64,000 nucleotides of DNA from an uncultured Pseudomonadales bacterium (GTDB lineage Bacteria > Pseudomonadota > Gammaproteobacteria > Pseudomonadales > Pseudohongiellaceae), in NCBI GenBank assembly GCA_949372635.1, contig CASIAB010000005.1, positions 124,001-188,000 on the forward strand, read 5' to 3'. The translations under genes and the position numbers were made by a program. Under the pieces are notes generated by a model. That model searched no databases and had not been told where the DNA came from. It was given only the letters and a program-made list of their open reading frames with translations. This document shows, piece by piece, positions 1 through 11,663 of the stretch. The number at the start of each line of letters is the position of its first letter. Positions within the stretch are counted from its first letter, which is position 1.

Positions 1-96
1 CGGTACGTGATTTAACAAAGTGCCATTACGCAAAATAGTCTAAGATATTTGTAATACGTTCTAATAAGCCCTATTGAATTCTGAATTGGATCAGCC

Positions 97-1842
97 ATGC
101 GAGCAAGTAAATACCTAATAGCGACAGTGAAGGAGACCCCTTCAGATGCTGAGATAGTCAGCCATCAACTGATGTTACGAGCAGGTCTTATACGAAAGCT
201 CGCCAGCGGACTGTATACATGGCTGCCGTTAGGGCTGCGTGTACTGCAGAAAGTCAGTCAGATCGTTCGTGAAGAGATGAATAAATCCGACGGGATGGAA
301 GTATCTATGCCTGTAGTTCAACCTTCGGAGCTCTGGGAGGAATCTGGACGCTGGCAACAAATGGGCCCAGAACTGGTTCGTTTTAAAGATCGCCACGATC
401 GCGATTTCTGCCTAGGCCCAACTCACGAAGAGGTAATTACCGACCTCGTTCGAAACGAGTACAGCAGCTATCGCCAGCTGCCGGCGAATATCTATCAGAT
501 TCAAACTAAATTTCGAGATGAGCGACGCCCGCGTTTTGGTGTCATGCGCTCACGAGAATTCATTATGAAAGATGCCTATTCCTTTCACGCGAGCCAGGAA
601 TGCTTGGATGAAACCTATGCAGTCATGCATCAGACCTACTGCAATATCTTCGACCGCCTCGGCTTACACTATCGCCCGGTGATTGCCGATTCCGGCAGTA
701 TTGGCGGCAGCACATCCCATGAATTCCACGTGCTCGCTGATAGCGGCGAAGACGAAATCGTTTTTAGCAGCGAATCCGATTACGCAGCAAACATCGAACT
801 TGCCGTCGGCACACCGGCGCCAGCCGGTGATGAAGATGACGGTGAACCTAAATCTCGCGAACTGGTAGATACTGGTCAGGCGAGCACTATCGAAGAAGTA
901 GCCGCTAAACTAAAAGTCTCGCCACAGCGCATAGTGAAGACACTTTTTGTGCATGCAACCAACGACGAGGGAGAGCGCACAGATAATCTCGTCGCGCTCT
1001 TGCTGCGTGGAGATCAGGAACTCAATGAGACCAAGATTTCAAAAATCAGCGGACTCGCCTCTCCACTAGAATTTGCAGATGACGATCTGATCCAGAAAAA
1101 AGTGGAATGTTCCGTAGGCTCGCTAGGACCTGTTGGCCTCTCAGATTTAGGCATACGCTGTATTGCTGACAACAGCACCAGCGAGATGCACAACTTCGTC
1201 TGCGGCGCGAACAAGCCCGGTTATCATTTCATCAACGCAAACTGGGACGATGACTGCAGTCCCGAAGCTATCATGGACATACGCAAGGTTCGAGAAGGCG
1301 ATATCAGCCCTGACGGTAAGGGATTCTTATCAATTAAACGTGGCATCGAGGTAGGTCATATATTTCAGTTGGGGACTAAATACAGCGAAGCCCTAAATGC
1401 AAAGGTGCTCGATAAGAACGGTAAGTCCGTGGTTATGCCCATGGGCTGCTATGGTATCGGCGTGACACGAGTCGTCGCTGCCTGTATCGAACAGAATCAT
1501 GACGCGCATGGAATCATCTGGCCCAAAGCTATCGCGCCCTTTCAACTGGTAATCATTCTGATTGATGCGCACAAGTCTGAACAGATTGTCGAATTTGGAA
1601 ATAGCCTTTATGAACAAGCCAAGGAGATTGGTGCAGAGGTACTGCTGGACGACCGCGACAAGAAAACCAGCCCAGGCGTGAAGTTCGCCGATTCTGAACT
1701 CATGGGTATACCCCATCGCTTAGTAGTGTCGCCGCGGTCACTAGCAGACGGCGTGATAGAGTACAAGAATCGCGCAACAACAGATAAACAGCTAATCGAG
1801 ACTGACGCAATCGCCTCTTTCCTGCCGAAACTTTTTAGCTAG
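97..1842 (+). CDS. proS: Prolyl-tRNA synthetase
   Basis: 581-aa ORF with class II aaRS motifs and bacterial ProRS architecture ([46 protein letters not shown]...). Confidence 0.97.
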   Translation: MRASKYLIATVKETPSDAEIVSHQLMLRAGLIRKLASGLYTWLPLGLRVLQKVSQIVREEMNKSDGMEVSMPVVQPSELWEESGRWQQMGPELVRFKDRHDRDFCLGPTHEEVITDLVRNEYSSYRQLPANIYQIQTKFRDERRPRFGVMRSREFIMKDAYSFHASQECLDETYAVMHQTYCNIFDRLGLHYRPVIADSGSIGGSTSHEFHVLADSGEDEIVFSSESDYAANIELAVGTPAPAGDEDDGEPKSRELVDTGQASTIEEVAAKLKVSPQRIVKTLFVHATNDEGERTDNLVALLLRGDQELNETKISKISGLASPLEFADDDLIQKKVECSVGSLGPVGLSDLGIRCIADNSTSEMHNFVCGANKPGYHFINANWDDDCSPEAIMDIRKVREGDISPDGKGFLSIKRGIEVGHIFQLGTKYSEALNAKVLDKNGKSVVMPMGCYGIGVTRVVAACIEQNHDAHGIIWPKAIAPFQLVIILIDAHKSEQIVEFGNSLYEQAKEIGAEVLLDDRDKKTSPGVKFADSELMGIPHRLVVSPRSLADGVIEYKNRATTDKQLIETDAIASFLPKLFS

Positions 1843-2239
1843 CGGCTTAATCAGGATGTTCTCGCGTTTTTACGCAGCCACTTGCCAAACATGAGTAGAG
1901 GTCACAGAGAAATGCCAGCGACTAACGTATCCTAGCCGGCATCGATCTGCGAAACACACCCTATGAGCCTATCATTCATAAGCCTGCGAAACCTCCTAGA
2001 GCACGTCAAAGCCAGCATCAATGGCTACTTCTGCGGCAAGTTGCACCTCATTTGATGTGTGGAAGGGGAAGGCGCTGCGCAGCTATAATGCAGATACGCT
2101 GAAGCGCGCTTCAAATTCGAACGAACAGCTTCTGGTAACAGATTTTATGAGCGCCTCAATGAGAAGATTGAGAAAAGTTGGGAAATAAAGCGTTTTAGGA
2201 AAGCTCAGAACAACATACAGATTCTCGAGGAGCAGTGAA

Positions 2240-2596
2240 ATGACAAACATCAGCATCTATCACAACCCCGAGTGTTCGAAATCCCGGGCGGCATTAGCGC
2301 TGCGTGAAGAGAACGATGTCAGCCCGAAGATTATTTATTATTTAGAAACACCATCTAACATCGGGGATCTAAAGTGCTTGCTAGGAAAATTCGGCCTGCA
2401 GCTGCAGGACACCATTCGCGGTTCGGAAGAAGACTTCGATGCACTTGGTCTTGGTGACGGAATCCTAAGCGAAGAGATAGTTCTGGATCTGTTGCAGAAA
2501 CATCTGCAGCTTTTGCAGCGCCCCATCGTGATCAAGGGTGACAATGTCGTCATCGCTAGGCCGCCAGAAGATGTTCTCAGCCTAATTGGAGAGTAA
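2240..2596 (+). CDS. arsC: ArsC-family (Spx/arsenate reductase-like) protein
   Basis: 118-aa ORF starting ISIYHNPECSKSRAAL, typical ArsC N-terminus. Confidence 0.88.
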   Translation: MTNISIYHNPECSKSRAALALREENDVSPKIIYYLETPSNIGDLKCLLGKFGLQLQDTIRGSEEDFDALGLGDGILSEEIVLDLLQKHLQLLQRPIVIKGDNVVIARPPEDVLSLIGE

Positions 2597-3199
<603 letters not shown>

Positions 3200-3208
3200 T
3201 TACCGACT

Positions 3209-3589
3209 ATGACATCACCCAACACCCTGCCCCCATCCATCGAGCTTCTTCGCAAATCGCTTCTCGCTGCTTACTACGCATTGCTAATCAACTTCGTTGT
3301 CAGCGCGCTAATGGTATTTGGAGAGTTTCGCCCTGCAAGCCTCGCGATCTGGCTTATACAAGTCACTCCCTTGCTCATATTCGCGCGAGGGCTACACTAC
3401 GCGAACCTGCGAACCTACGGCTGGGTGTCATTCGTTATTCTCTTGTACTTTATGCACGGGGTTTTGATTGCCTTTCGGCCAGGACAATTCTGGTCCGGAC
3501 TCGTTGAGGCTCTGCTCTGCACGGTGATATTCGTGTTGCTAATATTGTTTATTCGGCAGTATAGAGATCACTATCAGGTATCTCTCTAG
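3209..3589 (+). CDS. DUF2069-like small membrane protein
   Basis: 126-aa hydrophobic ORF with several TM segments, directly downstream of wrbA. Confidence 0.7.
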   Translation: MTSPNTLPPSIELLRKSLLAAYYALLINFVVSALMVFGEFRPASLAIWLIQVTPLLIFARGLHYANLRTYGWVSFVILLYFMHGVLIAFRPGQFWSGLVEALLCTVIFVLLILFIRQYRDHYQVSL

Positions 3590-3613
3590 ATTCTCTGATC
3601 GTTGCCAGCTGAG

Positions 3614-4312
3614 CTACCATCCAAGCGTAGATTTCACCAGCGGTACTGTCAGCTTGCGTTGCTGTTGCATCGAGCTATGATCCAACTCATCTAATATCTG
3701 CATCAGAGCAGATAGATTTCGCTCCGCGCGCAATAGAATAAATTCCCCTACAGCATCGGGCAAGTCGAAGCCCCGCTGTCTCGCACGTAACTGGAGAGCC
3801 GACAATTTATCTGAATCACTCAACTCGAACAGCTGAAACAATAGGCCGGACTGTAGCCGCGAATGCAAATCGAGCAGTTGAATAGTGAGTTGCTGAGCTG
3901 CCATGTGGCCCGCAACGATAAGCTGAGTGCCGGTCTGAAGCATCGCATTAAAAGCAGTAAACAGCGCTGCCTCCCACTCAACATCGCCAGCAATATTTTC
4001 GATATCATCGATACAAACCAAAGAGAGAGACTCTGCACCTTCTAGGATTTGTGGCGCAAACTGAGATTGATCAGCGAGCGGCACATAAATGGCGGTTCGG
4101 CCCTCGGCAGTAGTCTTGTTGCAGGACGCCTGCAGTAAATGACTGAGTCCAGGCGACCCATTGCCCCAAATATAGAGGAAGGGTTCTTTCTCGCCCGCTG
4201 CAAGAGCACTCACAAGAGGTTGGTTCACGTCAGTTACGAAGAAATTTTTAAATTGGGCATCGTCATCGAGGCCTACACCCAGCATTAGCTGATCAGGCTT
4301 AGAATTTGGCAT
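3614..4312 (-). CDS. hda: DnaA regulatory inactivator Hda
   Basis: DnaA-like AAA+ ORF (LYIWGNGSPGLSHLLQA, SLVCIDDIENIAGD, LSALQLRARQRGFDLPDAVGEFILLRAERNLSALMQILDELD). Confidence 0.92.
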   Translation of the reverse strand: MPNSKPDQLMLGVGLDDDAQFKNFFVTDVNQPLVSALAAGEKEPFLYIWGNGSPGLSHLLQASCNKTTAEGRTAIYVPLADQSQFAPQILEGAESLSLVCIDDIENIAGDVEWEAALFTAFNAMLQTGTQLIVAGHMAAQQLTIQLLDLHSRLQSGLLFQLFELSDSDKLSALQLRARQRGFDLPDAVGEFILLRAERNLSALMQILDELDHSSMQQQRKLTVPLVKSTLGW

Positions 4313-4315
4313 TGG

Positions 4316-5452
4316 CTAGCGCGTCCAACGGTAATGCAACAACGTCGCGAGACTGCTCTCATCTAAAGTGTTGTAGATTGGTAAGAGGTCGCGATCCAGC
4401 GCGATCTGCTCATACAACTGCCGCGCGTCTCCTACCAAGCTTAATTCCAATTCGATCCGCTCTCCATCTACCGCAGCCGTGGTCACTAAAGCTACCAATC
4501 CAAGATTTTCAACGTAGTTGAGAAGCGAAGAATAAGCATACAGATTCTTGATACCATCGATTCGTAGACGAATCGTCTCACCGTCGATCGACTCGGGGAG
4601 GATCGCGAAATAGCTAGCTAACTGCGTAGTGATTCGATTGAGCGGATCATACAAATAGGTTTGTAACTCACTATCGAAACCATCGAATATGTAAGCTTGG
4701 TCCTGAAACTGAAACTGCCAAAGGCCTACTAATTCGCTACTAGCGGTAAAATGGAGACGGCCAGCTAATATACTATCCGCTCCATAGCGCTCGCTCGCGC
4801 TAGAAATGACCGCTTCGTCGAGATTCCAGGCGACATTTTCAGAGAGCGCTTTCCTATCCTCGAAATCTAGAACGGGAAAGATGATTGGTAACCCCCGAGC
4901 TGCCGCAAAATCTTGCATCACCTGAACTATTTCTGGATTACTCTCCGCTGTCAAAAACTCGCGGTCGCCGGCAGAGTTCTGCAACACCATCCAGACCAAT
5001 ACGCTGGGTCTATTGCCGTCCCAGACAGGAATACCGGCATCGGCAAGCAGTTCATCGATAAGTGCGGCAGCGAAATTTATAGAAATAATGCGCTGTTCAG
5101 CCGTATAGAACTGCTCTTCATCGGTATCCGCAGACGCAGTATTGTCTTCGAGAGGCAGCTGAATCGATTCGCTTATATAACTCGTGGCCTCAACGTAATT
5201 CTGCGCCTGAGCGATTGCCCTCTCAATGGCTGGGTTCTCCAACCAGCGCGGGTCTCCACTGACTTTCACTACCACGGCTGCAAACGCTTCCCTAAAAGCC
5301 CTATTGCGCTCGGCCTCGCCATCATTCGTGACTGGGATTTGCTGGCTGTACAGCCCACTGACCTGCAGCGCTGCGCTCGGCTGCCATGAAATAAGCAGCA
5401 GCGTAAGCAGCATGAGGGAATACCGGACGATTTGTTTCAGTTGGGCGATCAT
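4316..5452 (-). CDS. DUF2066-type exported protein
   Basis: Signal-peptide N-terminus followed by VSGLYSQQIPVTNDGEAERNRAFREAFAAVVVKVSGDPR; adjacent to hda and divergent to purM as in many Gammaproteobacteria. Confidence 0.8.
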   Translation of the reverse strand: MIAQLKQIVRYSLMLLTLLLISWQPSAALQVSGLYSQQIPVTNDGEAERNRAFREAFAAVVVKVSGDPRWLENPAIERAIAQAQNYVEATSYISESIQLPLEDNTASADTDEEQFYTAEQRIISINFAAALIDELLADAGIPVWDGNRPSVLVWMVLQNSAGDREFLTAESNPEIVQVMQDFAAARGLPIIFPVLDFEDRKALSENVAWNLDEAVISSASERYGADSILAGRLHFTASSELVGLWQFQFQDQAYIFDGFDSELQTYLYDPLNRITTQLASYFAILPESIDGETIRLRIDGIKNLYAYSSLLNYVENLGLVALVTTAAVDGERIELELSLVGDARQLYEQIALDRDLLPIYNTLDESSLATLLHYRWTR

Positions 5453-5673
5453 GGGCAGAATAATACTGTAAATCATCCCGCAAAGGGAAATTCCAGCGTG
5501 GTTCTATGTCTAGCGACTTGTCTGCTCGCTTAGCTATCCTATCTCTACAACCAATTTACTTGATGAGGCATTGACAGAAGGACATTTAGTCACTGACGGG
5601 AGCACAGCATCTTGATAAAATGCGCGACTAAATTAGCGGGCCAAATCCAATCCCGACACATAGGAAATATGCG

Positions 5674-6747
5674 ATGACATCTAGCGATGAAAACGGCAAG
5701 CCCGCCTCCAATTCAACACCATCTTTAAGCTACCGCGATGCAGGCGTCGATATCGACGCTGGCAATGCACTAGTTGATGAAATTAAGGCAGTAACACGCA
5801 AGACGAATCGCCCTGAAGTTCTTTCCGAACTAGGTGGCTTCGGCGCCATGTGTGAGATTCCCAGCGGATATAAGCAACCCGTATTGGTTTCAGCTACTGA
5901 TGGTGTCGGCACGAAGTTAAAACTTGCCATAGAAATGGGCAAGCACGACACAATCGGTATCGACCTGGTTGCCATGTGCGTAAATGACCTCATCGTCTGC
6001 GGTGCCGAACCGCTGTTCTTTCTGGACTACTACGCAACTAGCGGCCTCAATGTAGCGAGCGCGGTTCAGGTAGTGAAGGGGATAGGCGCAGGTTGTGAGC
6101 TAGCCGGTTGCGCACTTATCGGAGGTGAAACCGCCGAGATGCCAGGCATGTATTCCGACGAAGACTATGATCTCGCGGGTTTCTCAGTCGGCGTGGTTGA
6201 GAAATCCGAGATCATTGATCAGAAAAAAGTTGTCGTCGGTGATAACTTGATCGGGCTAACTTCCTCAGGTCCCCATTCCAATGGCTACTCATTAATCCGT
6301 AAGATCATCGAGGTCAGTGGCTCCAAATTAGATCAACCGTTTGGCGAAAGCACGCTGGGGGAAACTCTGCTCGAACCAACTAAAATTTATGTGAAAACAA
6401 TCGCCGCATTAGCCGGGTCTGTCGATATCCATGCGCTGGCCCATATAACCGGGGGAGGAATTACCGAGAACCTTCCGCGCGTATTGCCCGAAGCTGCTCA
6501 AGCACAGATACGAGCCGATGCCTGGGTCCGACCAAAGATTTTTAACTGGCTACAAGAAAAAGGCGGAGTAGCCGATTCTGAAATGTTGAGGACCTTTAAC
6601 TGCGGGATTGGAATGATCCTCTGCGTCTCAGCAGAGCAAACCCAACGAACACTAGAGATTCTTAACAAAGACTCCGATCAGGCATTTCTCCTCGGTAGTG
6701 TGGCTAGTCGCGATAGTGACGAAGACGCTTCCGTAGTTATACTTTAG
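5674..6747 (+). CDS. purM: Phosphoribosylformylglycinamidine cyclo-ligase
   Basis: [18 protein letters not shown]...[14 protein letters not shown]...[10 protein letters not shown] motifs. Confidence 0.97.
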   Translation: MTSSDENGKPASNSTPSLSYRDAGVDIDAGNALVDEIKAVTRKTNRPEVLSELGGFGAMCEIPSGYKQPVLVSATDGVGTKLKLAIEMGKHDTIGIDLVAMCVNDLIVCGAEPLFFLDYYATSGLNVASAVQVVKGIGAGCELAGCALIGGETAEMPGMYSDEDYDLAGFSVGVVEKSEIIDQKKVVVGDNLIGLTSSGPHSNGYSLIRKIIEVSGSKLDQPFGESTLGETLLEPTKIYVKTIAALAGSVDIHALAHITGGGITENLPRVLPEAAQAQIRADAWVRPKIFNWLQEKGGVADSEMLRTFNCGIGMILCVSAEQTQRTLEILNKDSDQAFLLGSVASRDSDEDASVVIL

Positions 6748-6764
6748 CGCCAAAAGCCCTAGTC

Positions 6765-7419
6765 ATGCACAACAATCATCGTTCAGTAGTAGTTCTAATA
6801 TCCGGAAACGGGAGCAATCTACAAGCTCTCATGGATTTTAGCAGCGCTGGAAACTATAGAGTCAGAGGCGTTATCTCTAACGAGCCAGACGCATACGGGC
6901 TGCAACTAGCGAAACAAAGCAATATCCCAACTACGAGTAGTCGACCATAAGCTATATGCGAGCCGCGACTTATTCGATCAGGCGCTGAGCCAAGCCATAG
7001 ATGAGTATGAGCCTGGTCTTATTGTGCTAGCGGGCTTCATGCGCATTCTCGGCGCCGACTTTGTTAAGCGTTACCGAGGGAAAATTCTCAATATCCACCC
7101 TTCTCTGCTCCCAAATTACCCGGGCACTAACACACATCAGCGGGTGCTCGACGCAGGCGAAAAAATGCATGGCGTTTCGGTGCACTTTGTAACAGAAGAA
7201 CTCGATGGCGGGCCAGTGATCGCTCAAGAGTCTATTGCTATCGAGTCAATAGATAATGCAGAGACTCTCGCTTTGAGAATCCATGAGAAGGAGCATGTTC
7301 TCTACCCTGCCGTAGTCTCTTTATTTGCCGATGGTAGGTTATCTCTCGATGAAAACAGTGCCTTTCTGGACGAACAACTTCTGCCAGAAACAGGCCAGCG
7401 ATTAACGGTTCATGAGTAA
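6765..7419 (+). pseudogene. purN: Phosphoribosylglycinamide formyltransferase, disrupted by one +1 frameshift
   Basis: 6765-6950 encodes VVLISGNGSNLQALMDF; 7024-7419 encodes LAGFMRILGADFV...NIHPSLLPNYPG...HFVTEELDGGPVI in another frame. Dropping one base near 6934-6937 restores NIPTTVVDHKLYASRDLFDQAL. Confidence 0.9.
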
Positions 7420-8160
7420 AAAAGCCACAGCAATACTTTTGACTTTTACTCTTAACAGTTTTGCTAGCTACTGCTGCGCGCAGAACACACCCCTGCTAGA
7501 ATATGTCGCACAATACGAAGCTAGCGCTAACGGCCTGGCGGCGACAGCTACCCGCAGCCTTAGCAAAATAGATGAGAGCTCGTACCGTTTGAGCAACTCT
7601 TTAGAGGCCAGTATCGCAGGACAAGCTTTAGCAAATCTGGAACAAGCGAGCGAATTTCTCATTGACGGCAAGCGAGTCGTTCCCCTCCATTATTCCTCCC
7701 AACTCAGCGGCGTAAGCAGGGCCAGTCACGCCATCTTCTTTAATTGGGGCATGCAGAAGTAGCTCTAAGCACAGAAGGCAACGAGAGCTGGCAGTTGCAG
7801 TTAAAAGAAGGCGTCATGGATCAGCTCAGCTATCAGGTTTCGATAAGGCAGGCCCTGATCGACAACACTGAGGACGAAACCAGCTTCTTATTCGGAATTG
7901 TCGATGGCGACGCCATTCAGATGCAGGAGTATCGCTTAGTCGGCGAGGAAATTATTTCTACACCACTCGGCGAGTTAAGCACCTTAAAACTAGAACGAGT
8001 CCGCGAAGCCTCAGATGAACGTGTAACAGAAATTTGGCTAGCTATAGAGTGGAATTTCCTCCTCACCCGAATAGAGCAGTTAAACAACTCAGGCCTTCGA
8101 ATTAGTTTGGAATTAAAATCGGCTGTACTAGACGGAAATACTGTCAGGGGGAATAACTGA
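7412..8160 (+). pseudogene. DUF3108-like exported protein, split by a frameshift
   Basis: Two ORFs (7412-7762, 7744-8160) join at a GGGG run near 7745-7749; position after purN fits a DUF3108 protein. Confidence 0.65.
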
Positions 8161-8163
8161 TGA

Positions 8164-9729
8164 CTATACAGAAGCTGATTTATTTTTACCTGCAATATCT
8201 AGCGCTTCGACGCCTTCCTCAGAACTAGACTCTGACTCAGATTCTTGCGGCTTCTGCAGGTTGTATTTGCGCATTTTTTCCACCAGCGTCGTTCTACCCA
8301 ACTGCAGCCTATTAGCCGCCCGAGCGACCACCCCGCTGCTGTCCGATAGTGCTTTCTCGATAAGATCTCTCTCTAAATTGGAGAGATATTCTTTTAGATC
8401 GATTCCGGTTAAGGGCAATAGACAGCTTCCTAAATCTAATGCAGCTGCGTCCTCTCGAACCGAGCGTTTCTGCAGCCGCACCACGCTGGCATCTGCAGAG
8501 GTATCCAAGCCGATCGAATCCAGTGGCGAAGCCGCATTGCCATCAAAATATTTTCGAAATTTCTCGGGCAGATTTTCAACACCCACAATGCCGTGGGGAT
8601 AGAGAATAGCCATACGTTCTACCAAGTTTGCGAGCTCCCTCACATTACCTGGCCATTCGTAATTACAAAGAGAGTTAATTGCTGCAGAATTAAATCGAAT
8701 AGAACCGCGCTTCTCTGATTCCATAATGGTGATCAATTCATTAAGCAGCAAGGGAATATCTTCGGGTCGTTCGCGCAAGGACGGCATCTCGATAGGAAAG
8801 ACATTGATTCGATAATAGAGATCTTGCCGGAATTCGCCGCGCCGGATCATCTCTTCCAAATCTTTGTGGGTTGCAGCCAAAATTCTGACATCGGCCTGCA
8901 ATGTGTTCACGCCACCAACTCGTTCGAAGCTGTGCTCCTGCAAGACTCTTAGCAGCTTCACCTGCATGCTCAAAGGCATGTCGCCAATCTCATCTAGGAA
9001 TAACGTTCCGCCGTCGGCTAATTCGAATCGTCCAGCCCTGGATGCGATTGCACCCGTAAAGGCGCCCTTCTCATGCCCGAACAATTCACTTTCGAGAAGC
9101 TCACGAGGTATCGCTCCACAGTTTATTGGGATGAATGGTTTTTCTGACCTGTTAGAGTTCAGATGTAGGTTCCTCGCCACCACTTCCTTCCCCGTACCTG
9201 ACTCTCCCGTTATCAGCACACTAACTTCTTTGCAGGCTACCTGGCCCATCATGTAACGCACTTTCTGCAAGACATCGCTCTCTCCTACGAGACTGCGAAA
9301 CATAGTAAAGTCACGCACCCCGTCGAAATTACGAAGCCGATTGAAATTTTCATGAAATATTTTGGCTTTATGTAGAGCATCCAGCAGTGGTTGATAACTT
9401 AGCTGAGTGGGCAACTGTGCTGTAATAGCGGAATGCAATTTAGGATCTAATTTTTCGGGGAGATGCTGCTCACCCACCAAGATAAAAGGCAAACCTCCTT
9501 CCCAAGTGTGCAGTTCTTGAATCAGAGAGGCTAACCCCTTTCCATTGCAATTAGCGACTATCGCTGCCGAAAACTGCGAGCTTTTTAGTCCACTCTCCTC
9601 CACCTGAATAACCCATGCAGCAGTATTAACTGACGTGATCGATTCGCCAAGAAACGCGAGTACCGTTCTAAGATTTTGACTCGATTCGTCATTGTCATCG
9701 ATTAGCAATATTGGGGCTTTCTCAATCAT
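8164..9729 (-). CDS. fleQ: Sigma54-dependent activator, FleQ/FlrA family
   Basis: Receiver-like N-terminus, AAA+ domain with GESGTGKEVVARNLH, ESELFGHEKGAFTGA, GGTLFLDEIGDMPL, NYEWPGNVREL, and C-terminal Fis-type HTH. Confidence 0.9.
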   Translation of the reverse strand: MIEKAPILLIDDNDESSQNLRTVLAFLGESITSVNTAAWVIQVEESGLKSSQFSAAIVANCNGKGLASLIQELHTWEGGLPFILVGEQHLPEKLDPKLHSAITAQLPTQLSYQPLLDALHKAKIFHENFNRLRNFDGVRDFTMFRSLVGESDVLQKVRYMMGQVACKEVSVLITGESGTGKEVVARNLHLNSNRSEKPFIPINCGAIPRELLESELFGHEKGAFTGAIASRAGRFELADGGTLFLDEIGDMPLSMQVKLLRVLQEHSFERVGGVNTLQADVRILAATHKDLEEMIRRGEFRQDLYYRINVFPIEMPSLRERPEDIPLLLNELITIMESEKRGSIRFNSAAINSLCNYEWPGNVRELANLVERMAILYPHGIVGVENLPEKFRKYFDGNAASPLDSIGLDTSADASVVRLQKRSVREDAAALDLGSCLLPLTGIDLKEYLSNLERDLIEKALSDSSGVVARAANRLQLGRTTLVEKMRKYNLQKPQESESESSSEEGVEALDIAGKNKSASV

Positions 9730-9913
9730 TATAATCGACTCAGGTCACTCAGTTATATTCAGTAATAGAGCAATAAACTAGATCCCGGAATTGCACTACG
9801 GGGTTTATTAGTAGCTTCGCCACAGCGAGATTTAAGTTCAATTAGACCCGCTAGGAGAACATTAGTCAAACGTACTCAGCGCCGTTGAAGCGTTATTTTC
9901 AAAGGAGGTGATA

Positions 9914-10054
9914 GTGAGAAAAAATAGGGTTTGGCGCGATCAAAAAATTCGAATTAAGAGAGCTTCCGGCCTAGCGTTACTCTCAATCTGGCATGAGACT
10001 TTCCGCCAAAGCAGGCAGCTGAAAATAAACCCCCGACGGAGGTCGCTCACTTGA
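9914..10054 (+). CDS. Candidate small basic protein (46 aa, GTG start)
   Basis: AAAGGAGGTGATA (13-nt match to the anti-SD complement) lies 5 nt upstream of GTG; translation VRKNRVWRDQKIRIKRASGLALLSIWHETFRQSRQLKINPRRRSLT. Not in the supplied track. Confidence 0.35.
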   Translation: MRKNRVWRDQKIRIKRASGLALLSIWHETFRQSRQLKINPRRRSLT

Positions 10055-10483
10055 AGGCCGATAGCTGAGCTCCCAAAATCAGACTACTACAATGCCTCTC
10101 TCTACTTTGCAACATTGCTTCCCGTATCAGCGCATGCAGTACAGGCCATATCGATAAAGTTTGATATTTTCTGCGCTGATATGAGTTGGCATATCTTCTT
10201 GTTCTGAGCAAATAAACCATTAGAGACTAATTCGCCTTTGTGATGACTCTGTTACAAAGAAGCCATTACCTTTCTTTATCAACGCGTCATAGGCAACCCT
10301 GTCACCTGCGCAGGTTTCTCCCGCCTGATCTACTAGCGAGGCATCGAAGGGATTGCCGCTTACGATTTTTATGTCTAGATTTTTCCCCCATGCATCCATA
10401 CCTTGGCAATTTTTCGCCATGCTGCATAGCAGGTCGCGTTTCGAAATCAACAAGTCGATTATCTGCGCTTGCTACACAATTGG

Positions 10484-10524
10484 TTTCGCCCTTTTCTCTA
10501 GTAGAACTTGAGAAAAGGGCGAAA
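10484..10524. repeat. Perfect 15-bp inverted repeat, 11-nt loop
   Basis: tttcgcccttttctc - tagtagaactt - gagaaaagggcgaaa; no adjacent T-tract. Confidence 0.8.
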
Positions 10525-10756
10525 TAACACCACAACTCACCGGATCAGGCAGTCGATGGCATCGGGTTGAATTTCTTTGATCAGTTGACGCTAAACTCCT
10601 GAATTGCCTATCAGGTTACTTCTCTCATGAAGCCACATGAATTTGATGGGATGCTTGAGCAGAAAAGCTCAATAAAATGAACTTCGCTGCCTTAATTTCT
10701 TAACTTGCTATAAAATCAAAGCCATCACAGCTTATAGCAAATACGGTAATAATTAG

Positions 10757-11221
10757 GTGAGCACACCAACAGATCAACATACGTGGGATTATTCCGCCCC
10801 TCACGTGCATCCCATAAGAATCGTGAAGTCTGATATCGATGGCATGGGACATGCGAATAACGCCTGTTATGTGATTTGGTGCGAGCAGTGTGCTTGGAAT
10901 CATTCCGAATTTTTGGGCCTAGGCATAAAAGACTATCAGCGCCTGAATCGCGGTGTAGCAATCCGCAAAGCGAGCTATGAATATTTCTTGCCGTCGTTCG
11001 AAAATGAAGATCTGCTAATTGCTACATGGCTAACAGCCTGTGACGGAAAATTCCGCCTCGAGCGGCGTTTTCAGATGATTAACCTCGCTACGGGCCAAAC
11101 AGTTCAACGAGGTCATTGGGAATTAATCTGCGTGACCCTCAGCAGTGGAAAAGTGACGAAGTTTCCAAATGAATTTACCGAATGCTATGGCAATGCCGTA
11201 GTGTCTTCTGCGCACCTCTAG
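10757..11221 (+). CDS. Acyl-CoA thioesterase (4HBT/hotdog) family protein
   Basis: VKSDIDGMGHANNACYVIWCEQCAWNHSEFLGL is the hotdog thioesterase signature. Confidence 0.8.
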   Translation: MSTPTDQHTWDYSAPHVHPIRIVKSDIDGMGHANNACYVIWCEQCAWNHSEFLGLGIKDYQRLNRGVAIRKASYEYFLPSFENEDLLIATWLTACDGKFRLERRFQMINLATGQTVQRGHWELICVTLSSGKVTKFPNEFTECYGNAVVSSAHL

Positions 11222-11663
11222 CACCCTGTGTGAACTAAATTGTGCCTGTGTAGCTATAGCGCAAAGCTCATTGCTCGGAAAACGAAAATAATTCCATAAA
11301 TTTGAATAAATTCAAGCGCGGTAGTTACTGCTATTCAGCGGTAGTAAGCACTTCGCCTGCCCATTAAATTCGGCCCAATTATTCACGAATTGATAATTTT
11401 AATCATTTTTTACAAATACTTAGGAAGCTTTGGCCCTAGGCTAATCACTGCAGTTTGTTGATAGTGAGAGAGTCGCGCAGACCTTAAAGATATCAATTTA
11501 GCTGTCGTTATAGATTAGACCCGCAGCTACACCAGCCCGAAGATCGAGCCTGTTGCGGAATCAAGATTGCCCAAAACTACAGCTGGGTGGCCTTTGCAAT
11601 TGCCCCCTTTAACAGTCGAAAACAAGTAATGATGATCAGGGAATTAGCCGCGTCAAACAGGGA

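Noticed and set aside
1860-2230. Possible gene remnant between proS and the arsC-like gene
   Set aside because: Short open stretches on both strands but no identifiable family.
4913-5389. 158-aa + strand ORF
   Set aside because: Antisense to the intact DUF2066-type gene and no recognisable family.
10220-10535. Overlapping 77- and 95-aa ORFs in the fleQ-thioesterase gap
   Set aside because: Mutually overlapping on both strands, with no family recognised and no convincing SD.
11400-11640. Possible sigma54 -24/-12 promoter before flgM
   Set aside because: GG/GC elements are present, but none has the required 10-nt spacing.
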